Shown: one piece after another, positions 53,440-62,000 of the stretch
Numbering within the stretch: the first letter of the stretch is position 1
How the letters are laid out: each line of letters starts with the position of its first letter
From: Verrucomicrobium sp. BvORR106
GTDB taxonomy: Bacteria; Verrucomicrobiota; Verrucomicrobiia; Verrucomicrobiales; Verrucomicrobiaceae
DNA length: 64,000 nucleotides
Assembly (NCBI RefSeq): GCF_000739655.1
Contig: NZ_BATR01000112.1
Span: 184,155 to 248,154, forward strand
Direction of reading: 5' to 3'
Notes under the pieces: model-generated
Told to the model about the DNA's origin: nothing
The model's input: only the letters and a program-made list of their open reading frames with translations
The model's database searches: none
Program-made: the position numbers and the translations under genes

Positions 53440-56400
53440 ATGTCGAATTGTATTTACCCACCTCGCGGTCAGGGTCAGGATGATCCATGGCTGCGCGCCT
53501 CGCGTAGAGCGCATCTCAGGCCTCTGCAGGTTGCCGCGAGCCTGCTTCTCACAGTGCTGATTGCTGCCAAGGTGGCAGCGCAAAGCTGGACGCCCGTCCC
53601 GCTCCTGATAGGTGACAACACCAAACAAGGCAGTCTTAGTGTCATCAGTTCACCGGCTGGCTGGACGGTTTCAACGAATGCCTCGGCCTGGGCTGCTCCA
53701 GGTGTGGAAAGTTTGTACTATGCGGCCGCTCCTGTAGGACCGTCGGGCACCTTCTCCTGGCAGCCACCGAATGCAGGGAGCATTCCTGCGAATGGGGTCA
53801 CCGGGATCATGATGCGTCGGACCGTTGGCCCTGAGGCGGGGGCGCCTTTTGTATTTGTTGGGGTTCGGCAGGGGACACCGGGGGTGGAACTGGCCTGGCG
53901 GTCCCTTCCAGGACAGCCAGTACAACTGGCGGCAGAAATTCTGTCGGCGACTGATTTTCCGGACGGGAGCAAGTTGAAGCTCGAGTGGGTGCAGGGGCGC
54001 GCGTTTCTGTCGTATCAGCAAGGAGGCGTCGCGAACGCTCCCTGGCGCCGCCGACTTGCCATTGAATTGGGAGGCGGCAGCAGTCCGGTCTATGGCGGGC
54101 TGGCATTCGGCTCGACGTCCGTCACTGGGGCGACGGTGAACTACGCAGTGGTGGCCGATCAGGTTCAGTACGAGGAAAAACTGGCGGGAGCCCGGTGGAT
54201 GCGGGTGGTGGAGCCATTCGAAGATCTTGGTGCGAACAGTGCGCAGGGTGACCGGTTCAGCATGCAGAGTTACGAGTTCTCGTCGGGAGCCGACTCTTAT
54301 TCTGCCGCTGGCATCACCATGAGCCAGATTTCCGGCACGGCGGGGGCCACGGGGATTGAGGGGGACTTCTGGCGGCTGGGTCTGTCAGGTGAGACTACGT
54401 CTGCACTTGAGAGCTTCGAATTCAATGGCATCCACAGTTATCGTGATGATGTGGTGGATGTTTACGTGAGGTTGGGGGAGGTCAATGCTCAGACGGCCCT
54501 GCCGCTGGTGACGCTGCGTCGCACTGGGGTCTCCCCCCATGCCACGAGTTCTCTTGCAGCTGCGCCTCTTGGAAATGGAGTGTGGGAATTTGTCGGGCAG
54601 ATTCCAGCTTCGACAACAACATCCGCCAGCAGTCCCATCTCGTTGACGTTTGACTGGGCATTGGAGGCGGGCTTGAAGGATCGCTTTGCATTTGATGGCA
54701 TCTTGCTGGCCGGACAGTCGTTCCGCGCAGATCAGAATGGCGATGACCTGCCGGATGGGTTTGGCGGCGACTATGCCTCCGTTCTTCGGTACACGGGTGA
54801 TTTTGATGGGGATGGTTGGTTGAATGGAGAGGAGTTCTTAGTGGGGAGTGACCCGCTGGTTGGCGGCTATGGCACGGTGGAGCTGACCAAACAGTCCCCC
54901 CTGGATAGCCCATGGGATCTCGCGCGTGGTCGCTGGTCGGCGCTACCTGCGGAAGTGAAGGCCACTTACGTCAACCCGCGCCCCGGCCGGCCAGCCGTCG
55001 TGGAAGGTTTTCCCCTCGTGTTTAATCATTCCGGCACGGGAACCGGCATCATTGGCTTTGGCAGGCCCGTGGATCCCGCCCCGCTCATGGATGGTGGCTA
55101 TGTCGCGTTGACCGATGCGCAAGGAGTGGCTCGCTCCCATTTCTGGCTGGCGGCGGATTGTCCCCTGCTTGATGAGGGAATGACGAATGATGTGGTTGCC
55201 AATGCCCTGTCACCCTTGCTCGCCACCGGGTGGGTGACTTACCCTGTCCGGCCCTATGACAACGCAGCTCCCGGTCCAGTGGATCTCCTGCCGGTGCAGA
55301 GTCTCTTGACCCACGTCAGCACGGTGGCGGATCTGCCCACAAGTTTCCTGGTGGTGGGAGACTGGCTTCTGGCGGGAGAGTCTGAGGTGCCCGGCGAAGG
55401 TGCGGGCACCAGTCCCACAGGCCGGGTAGCTCTTCGCCGATGGGATGGGGTTCAGAGAGCCTGGCAGCCCGCGGGCTACCTGCCCCTTCCTTCCGGTTTG
55501 CCGACCAATGGTCGTTTCGGGCAGAGGCTAGTGCACGACGGAGGTTTCGTGGCAGTGTCGGGAGGAGGGAAAGTGTATTTTTATGATTTGTCGGCAGATG
55601 GGCAATCTTGGCTGCCATGGGGGGCACCGCTTACCACGACAGGCAGGCTCCAGGCAATCAAGAATGGCTGGCTGGCGATGACGGATGTGTCTGGTAGAGG
55701 AGACGTGTCTTTGTACAAAAAGGGCTCTGGCAGCTGGTCATTCGTGACCAAACTGGAGCCCGTTGGGACGGGGCATTCGGACAAGTTTGGTGAGGCTCTC
55801 GCGTTTTCAGAAGAGGGGACCCAGTTGGTGGTGGGTGCTCCCTCGGATCCCAGGTGGTACATCAGTCCCAGCAGCCTGCCCTATGTGGGCGAAGTGTGGA
55901 CCGAGTGGGAGGTGCAGGATCCCATCTGGGACTGGGTGTACGATGAGTATGGCAATCCGACTTGGGCCATTGTTGGCTACACTACGCGAATGGAGGGGGC
56001 ATGGGTGCCGGGGACCGTGTATCCGCAACCGCCTGCACCTTCATCCGTCTATGTCTATGAACTGACTGGTGCTTCCACATGGAGTCTGGCGGACAGGATC
56101 ATGAATCCTGACCCTGCTTCACTGCCAAGTGGGTTGCAACCCGGGGAGTCGACAATTTGGCAGCCTGGCGAGATAACCCCCACGGTATTTGGTGCCTCTG
56201 TGGCAAGCGTGGAGGATTGGGTGATCGTGGGAGCGCCGCAGTACTCGGGTTCATTGGATGACTCGACCCAGGTCTATGGCTATGCCGGCTCGGCGATTGG
56301 CTATCAGAAGAACAGTGGCACGGGCGTTTGGGATCTGATTCAACGTTACAACCGCTCCAACACCCGATTTGGACTGGAACTTTTGACGCATGGCAGAAGT

Positions 56401-57498
56401 CTCTACATGGCGGCAGGTCCGTGGACGGACTCCTCGTCCCAGCAGCACGAAGGCTTTGTCGATGTGCTGTCGGTACAAGCGGGGGAGATCGTGCATGTGG
56501 ACGATGTTTTGACGCCTTCCTCCAGCTTTCTGCTGCCGGTGGTGGCAGATGAGCAGTCGCTTTGGCTGAGTCATTTTCATCCCGGCTCCCCGACGGTTCA
56601 CGATGAATACAACTGGCTGCCGGTAGTTGACTGGGATGACCCCGAGGAATCGACCATTGCCGCGTGGCTAACGACGTTCGACGCCAACTTCCTCACCGGT
56701 GTACCTGCGACTGAGACGGTGGCCGTCAGTTTCATGGAACCCTCTGCGCGATGGAATCTTACGGCACCGCTCTCTGGGGAGACGACGCCATCGGTTGGCC
56801 CCGGAGAGAGCTCGCCGCTGGCGGTCCGCATCAAAGATGGGGCAGGACTCGCAGGTATTGCCCCGGCGGTGGACTGGTTGGGAGTGACGGCTTCAGACAA
56901 GGCAGGCCAGACCTACCAGGAGTATCATGGCATCCGGGTGCGCGGCCAGGTGCCGGCCGTTCCGGAGATCACCGTTGCTGGTCCTACCGGGCGCCAGACG
57001 CTTGAACTGGTTTGGGACTCGCCCTTGCACCGCCCTGAAGTCATCGTGGTGGAAAAAGCGTCAGGTTCAGCGGTGGAAAACTGGGAGACGGCCCTGGGAA
57101 CCCCTGCGGAACTGGATGCGCTCTTCACAGAGGCGGCTCGTCTTGGCGCGTCCTACACGAGGTACATTCATGCGTGGGCCGGGACGTTTCAAAACACGGC
57201 CTTTCGCTTGAGAGCGGCCAACAGCGAGGGCTCGTCTGCTGCCGGCCCCTATCTCATCGTCGATCTGGACAGCGACAACGACGGTCTGCCCGACTGGTGG
57301 GAGGAACTGTTTGGGAATCTTGCTCCGGGTGTCGACACGGACAATGACGGACTGAGCAATCTGGCTGAGTACCAGAAGGGCACCGATCCTCTTAAAAATG
57401 ACACGGATGGTGACGGCCGCCTGGACGGCAGTGATACCGCCCCTCTGGAGTTCAATATCGGCCTGCTGAACTTCGTCGTGCACACCGTGCTGCAGTAG
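53440..57498 (+). CDS. Large secreted protein with propeller-like repeats and Ca-binding C-terminus
   Basis: A 1352-residue protein with a late leader (VAASLLLTVLIAAKVAAQS, about 31-48). Residues about 50-430 are beta-rich and unrecognised. Acidic Ca-binding loops appear near 433-475 (DQNGDDLPDG, DFDGDGWLNGEEFLVGSDPL). About 620-1080 holds FG-GAP-like propeller repeats (FGQRLVHDGGFVAVSGGG; FGEALAFSEEGTQLVVGAPS; FGASVASVEDWVIVGAPQ). The C-terminus (about 1275-1340) has thrombospondin-3-like Ca repeats (DSDNDGLPDWWEELFG, DTDNDGLSNLAEYQKGTDPL, DTDGDGRLDGSD). It is first of three co-directional secreted genes. A surface or adhesive role is inferred. Confidence 0.85.
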   Translation: MSNCIYPPRGQGQDDPWLRASRRAHLRPLQVAASLLLTVLIAAKVAAQSWTPVPLLIGDNTKQGSLSVISSPAGWTVSTNASAWAAPGVESLYYAAAPVGPSGTFSWQPPNAGSIPANGVTGIMMRRTVGPEAGAPFVFVGVRQGTPGVELAWRSLPGQPVQLAAEILSATDFPDGSKLKLEWVQGRAFLSYQQGGVANAPWRRRLAIELGGGSSPVYGGLAFGSTSVTGATVNYAVVADQVQYEEKLAGARWMRVVEPFEDLGANSAQGDRFSMQSYEFSSGADSYSAAGITMSQISGTAGATGIEGDFWRLGLSGETTSALESFEFNGIHSYRDDVVDVYVRLGEVNAQTALPLVTLRRTGVSPHATSSLAAAPLGNGVWEFVGQIPASTTTSASSPISLTFDWALEAGLKDRFAFDGILLAGQSFRADQNGDDLPDGFGGDYASVLRYTGDFDGDGWLNGEEFLVGSDPLVGGYGTVELTKQSPLDSPWDLARGRWSALPAEVKATYVNPRPGRPAVVEGFPLVFNHSGTGTGIIGFGRPVDPAPLMDGGYVALTDAQGVARSHFWLAADCPLLDEGMTNDVVANALSPLLATGWVTYPVRPYDNAAPGPVDLLPVQSLLTHVSTVADLPTSFLVVGDWLLAGESEVPGEGAGTSPTGRVALRRWDGVQRAWQPAGYLPLPSGLPTNGRFGQRLVHDGGFVAVSGGGKVYFYDLSADGQSWLPWGAPLTTTGRLQAIKNGWLAMTDVSGRGDVSLYKKGSGSWSFVTKLEPVGTGHSDKFGEALAFSEEGTQLVVGAPSDPRWYISPSSLPYVGEVWTEWEVQDPIWDWVYDEYGNPTWAIVGYTTRMEGAWVPGTVYPQPPAPSSVYVYELTGASTWSLADRIMNPDPASLPSGLQPGESTIWQPGEITPTVFGASVASVEDWVIVGAPQYSGSLDDSTQVYGYAGSAIGYQKNSGTGVWDLIQRYNRSNTRFGLELLTHGRSLYMAAGPWTDSSSQQHEGFVDVLSVQAGEIVHVDDVLTPSSSFLLPVVADEQSLWLSHFHPGSPTVHDEYNWLPVVDWDDPEESTIAAWLTTFDANFLTGVPATETVAVSFMEPSARWNLTAPLSGETTPSVGPGESSPLAVRIKDGAGLAGIAPAVDWLGVTASDKAGQTYQEYHGIRVRGQVPAVPEITVAGPTGRQTLELVWDSPLHRPEVIVVEKASGSAVENWETALGTPAELDALFTEAARLGASYTRYIHAWAGTFQNTAFRLRAANSEGSSAAGPYLIVDLDSDNDGLPDWWEELFGNLAPGVDTDNDGLSNLAEYQKGTDPLKNDTDGDGRLDGSDTAPLEFNIGLLNFVVHTVLQ

Positions 57499-57554
57499 TT
57501 CCTGCGACTCGCCGCGGTGTGTTTTTCAGCCTGTTAACCCCCAATTTTCATTCG

Positions 57555-58979
57555 ATGCACAACAAATCCCTCCTGCTTTTGATGGGCGTTGCCCTTTGCG
57601 CCCTGGACCTTCCTGGCGCTGATACCTCGAACCCGCCGGGGCTCAAGCCACCAGCGTTGCCAGATTCACCCACCGGCGCCTCCATGGTCGTCCCGGAAGC
57701 CCATGGCATCGGCTACACGCTCGTTGTTCCCCGGTTCTCCACCCAGACCCTCCTTTTGGATGGCCGGGGCAGGGAGGTTCATACCTGGCCGGGTACCACC
57801 AGCGGTGGGGAGTCCGCCCGGATGTTGTCGGATGGCAGCCTGCTGCGGCTCGCCAGCACGCCCCTGTCAGCACCCTTCAATCAATTGGGCGTCAGTGGCG
57901 GACGGTTGCAGCACATCGCGTGGGATGGTCGCTTGTTGTGGGACTTTGCCGATGCCACCAGTGACCATCTGGCCTACGGTGATTTGCTGAAGCTGCCCAA
58001 TGGCAACGTCCTGGTCTCGGTGCTGGAGTTCAAGACCCGCCAGGAGTGTGAAGCCCGGGGGCGTGAACCCGGACTGGTAACCGACAAAGGAATGCTGGTG
58101 CCTGGCTTGATGGAATTCTCTCCAAGGGGGAAGTCGGCAGGCGTCCCGGTCTGGAAGTGGAGCCTCTGGGACCATCTCTTTCAGGGGCGCAATCCCAATC
58201 TGCCCGAGTACCAGTACCCTGGCGAAAAGAAAGGCGCGGTGGACCTGGGTTCCCTGTCTGGCAGCAAAGGCCCGGTATGGATGACCCCGGCGGTACTAGA
58301 CTACAACGCTGAAGAAGATCTGCTGCTCGTGGTCATGGGAGGTCTGGGCGAAGTGTGGGTGCTGGATCATGGCACCACCCCTGCCGAGGCCGCCACCCGG
58401 GAGGGCGGGCGTCGTGGTGCCGGTGGGCAGCTCCTGCTGCGCTGGAAAGGCCCGGCCGGGGCTCCCGGAGCCGCGGAGCCTCCAGCCTCCCGGGTGATTT
58501 CGGCCCACTGGGCCCGTGGATCGTCAGCGGCCGCAGGTCCCGGCCTGAATGTCATGCGCTACGAGGGGCAGCCCTACAAGCCGGTGGTCGAGTTTGTCTC
58601 CTTGAACCGCGAGACGTTGCAGCCGGCAGGGGCTCCTCAAGTGACTTTTCGGCCCGCGGACGGGGGCGGGAAACAGCCGCTGCCCTCTGGCATGGACTGG
58701 CTGTCAGACTCGGGTGCGGCCATGTTCTCGGAGAACCTGCACGGCAAGGTGCACCTGCAGCAGGGTGCCAAGACGCTTTGGACCCACACGAACCAGCATG
58801 GCCGGGTCAAGCTTCGTCCGCAGGTGGTGAAGCCCGGGGAGGAGTGTTGTGGCAACACCGCCGCTCCAGCTCAGACCGCTGCAAAGGCGGACAAGCCTGA
58901 ACCGGTCAAGCTGCCGGAGATGGAGGTCGCTCCGGTCAGCCGGGTTCGACTGTATCCGCCAGACTTCCTGAAGCGCTGA
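57555..58979 (+). CDS. Arylsulfotransferase-like secreted propeller protein
   Basis: A 474-residue protein from ATG 57555 with leader MHNKSLLLLMGVALCALDLP. Repeats of the form TLLLDGRGREVHTW, GGRLQHIAWDGRLLWDFADA, LKLPNGNVLVSVLEF and LMEFSPRGKSAGVPVWKWSL recall the arylsulfate sulfotransferase (ASST) propeller, and LEVWVLDHGTT-type and MDWLSDSGAAMFS segments follow. The ASST catalytic His residues are not clearly placed, so enzyme activity is uncertain. It ends in a Lys/Pro tail. It lies 56 bp after the large propeller gene and 66 bp before the RHS gene, so co-transcription is likely. Confidence 0.7.
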   Translation: MHNKSLLLLMGVALCALDLPGADTSNPPGLKPPALPDSPTGASMVVPEAHGIGYTLVVPRFSTQTLLLDGRGREVHTWPGTTSGGESARMLSDGSLLRLASTPLSAPFNQLGVSGGRLQHIAWDGRLLWDFADATSDHLAYGDLLKLPNGNVLVSVLEFKTRQECEARGREPGLVTDKGMLVPGLMEFSPRGKSAGVPVWKWSLWDHLFQGRNPNLPEYQYPGEKKGAVDLGSLSGSKGPVWMTPAVLDYNAEEDLLLVVMGGLGEVWVLDHGTTPAEAATREGGRRGAGGQLLLRWKGPAGAPGAAEPPASRVISAHWARGSSAAAGPGLNVMRYEGQPYKPVVEFVSLNRETLQPAGAPQVTFRPADGGGKQPLPSGMDWLSDSGAAMFSENLHGKVHLQQGAKTLWTHTNQHGRVKLRPQVVKPGEECCGNTAAPAQTAAKADKPEPVKLPEMEVAPVSRVRLYPPDFLKR

Positions 58980-59045
58980 TGGCCAGCGCATCCTGATCCT
59001 CCCCCCATTTCTCCAAAAAAATTCCCTTCGAGTTTCGCCTTTTGC

Positions 59046-62000
59046 ATGAAATCCCTTTTCGTTTCCTATCTGCCCCAATGGCCGCTTGGTGTCCTCTTGT
59101 TGGCGGCATGGCTTTCCATCGGTGGCAACACGGCGCGCGGTGCTTGCGTACTCGGCTGTGAAGGCGGGGCAGAGATCACCGGCACGGTGTACCTGCACGG
59201 CAGTGGAACCGGCATGATTGGCAAGACTGCGATTGCCTCTAGAGACCAGCCTTATGAAATCACCCTCTACACCGACAGTGATGGGCGTGTGCCCTTCAAG
59301 TTGACGGTAGACCCTGGGGCTGCATGTACTGAGGGAAACAAGGTATTGGACTTTTCCTTCAGGTCCTGCTCAATCTCGATGGTAAATGACATCAGGGGAC
59401 TTTCTGTGGGCGGCTACTGTCAAAAGATCGGACCTGAACACGAACCCTGTGATTGGGAATTGTGCACGGGGACGGGATGCGAATTCGTCGGCTATGACTG
59501 CGCCCCTGAGGTGATGGAGCGAATTGACCCCTTGAAAGTCTTTCCAGACGACAGCCTCCACTTTGAACCAGGAAACCTCGAGCCTCCTTCGCCGAGAGCT
59601 CCGGAGGACAACACGGCCCCAGATCCCGGCAATCCTCCTGCTCCTGATCAACCTCCCGGTCTGCCCGAAAGGCTGGCGCAGAGTCTGAGCCTGGGGCGCA
59701 ATGGGGCAGGAAAGCCCCTCGGACGTCTCGCCTGGAGCGTCCAGGCCGGAGCCACGGATGTTTCGGTGAACGATGTGAACCTTGATCCGGCGAGAGCCGG
59801 CGTGGGGTTGCTTGCGGAACTCATGGTGGGGGATGTCCGGCAGGTCCTGAGCGGGGCCGTGCTGGTGAATCTGCGACCGGTGGATGCCGGCAACCCCACG
59901 GCGGGATTTGTGGCTACGGCTTATGCCCACACCGCCACGGCGTTCCCCAGCGGCGGCGCTGCGCTCATCGACACGACCAGCCTTACCCCGCTGTCGCAGG
60001 CGACCGTACGTAAAGCCACGGCTGAAGTTGGCACCTCGAACTTCACAGGCATTCAGGTCACCTCTGAGCGGCCTGGTCAGGCCCCGGTGACGACAGAGCT
60101 TTACTCCGAACCTGCCGCCGGTGGCGGCGGCATGGGCATGCTGGTCCATGGCGCCACCGCGACCCGGACCTACCGCCTTCCCTACGTAGGGGACGAGCGC
60201 GAGGAAACGGTGGAGGAGCTCAAGCGAAACAGTGAGCAGGATCCCTTCTATGTCACAGGCACCCGGGTGGACACCTATCAGAAGTTTAGCTGGGGCGAGG
60301 AACGCATCAAAAGTGTGGCGGGTACCGGTACGAATGCCCGGACCTCCCAGTGGAGCTACCACACCACCGGTCCGGCCGAGGGCCAGATGCATGTGCAGGT
60401 TGATGCCGATGGTTCGTGGAGCCGACAGTTGTACGATGGCAATGGCAAACTTCAGGCCACCTATCGGCCCTGGCTGGATGGAGGCAGTGGCGTGCCCGCC
60501 GCACCGAACTTCGCGCAGGTGGAGGCCGTGCCCGCCTCCGAGTGCGTGGTGGATGAGTATCAAACGGTGAGCTTTCCCTTTGAGTCGGAGATCCGGACCA
60601 CGAAAGTGAAGGGCCAACTCCAGTCCCGCTCCGTCACCACGGAGCGCTGGGTCATTGATCCCGTGTCAGGGCTCAATGTGAAAGAGCGGCAGATGGAGGT
60701 GTTTGGCCCGGACGGTCAGCGGCTCAGTGACTCGCGCTCCGCCACGCAGAACGTGCTGGTGGGCAGCATGCAGCAGACCGGGCGCACCGTGTACAGCATT
60801 TCCTCTGACGGCACCCGGGTCAGCTACGAGGAGACGGAGGCAGTCACCAATGGCGTGTTGGTGAAAACGAGCAGAGTCATTCATGGCACCGCCACCCAGC
60901 CGCTCGGACAACCCATGCGAAGCCTGCGGCAGGTCACGGTCTCTAGTCCAGACGGGGCGATGAGTCAACAAACCCGCGTGGCCACCGGGAGTGGACAAGA
61001 TGCCCTGCTTTCCAGCCAGTCTTCCACCACCACCCGGGTCGGGACCGCGGAGGTCACTGAGACCAAACGGGATGGCGTCGTCGTGAGCACCACGACCGCC
61101 GCACAGGATGGCACGGTCATCACGGTAGATGAGAACGGTATCGAAACCATTTCCATGATGGACCCTGTCACGGGCGCGAGCACCTATACGCGCAAAGGGG
61201 TGCTCATTGAGCACAACGGGCAAACGCTGCATGACGGGTCGGATCTGGTCACAGTGGTTTCCCAGGAGCCGCGGGCGGCGGTGGCTGGAGTCGTGCCCTT
61301 GGGCTATGTGGAGCGGACCCGGCGGATCGCCAACAGTGTGAGCGTGACGGAGTCCGTCAGTGTCTATGATGAAGTGGGTCAGTTGCTGTCCACCACGGAT
61401 CAGCAGGACCGTGTCACGAGCTACACCTATGACACCACAGCCGAAGGAGGCCGCAGGACGACGGAGACTGGCCCGGGCGGCGTGACTCGCATCACCACCT
61501 ACTATCGGGACGGGCAGTTAAAGAGTGTCACTGGCACCGGCGTGGTTCCGGAGTACCACACCTACGCGGTCAGTGGCGGGTTGACGATGGCCACGGTGCA
61601 CTACGGTGCGGAAAACTCTCCACGCTGGAGGAGGACGGTCACGGATGGCCAGGGGCGTCTCATTCGCGAGGAAAAGCCGACCTTTGGTGGCACTGGCGTC
61701 CTCGCCACCGTCGTGCACTACAACGCCCGTGGACAACGGGTGAAGGTGGAGCGTCCGGGCCTGGCTCCGCAACTCTATGAGTATGATGACCTGGGAGAGC
61801 TCTTCAGAGAAGGTGTGGACCTCAATGGCAATGGCCTCCTCGATATCTTTTCGGAAGAGCCCGTTACGGAGTACGTTTCAAGTTACGAGGCCGTGGGTGC
61901 CCAATGGTGGGAGATCCGGCGGGTTCGGCAGTATGTGAGTGCGGTAGGCGGGCCTGGACAATTTCGCCAGCAGGAAACGCGGCGTCGTTTGGGCGGCGGG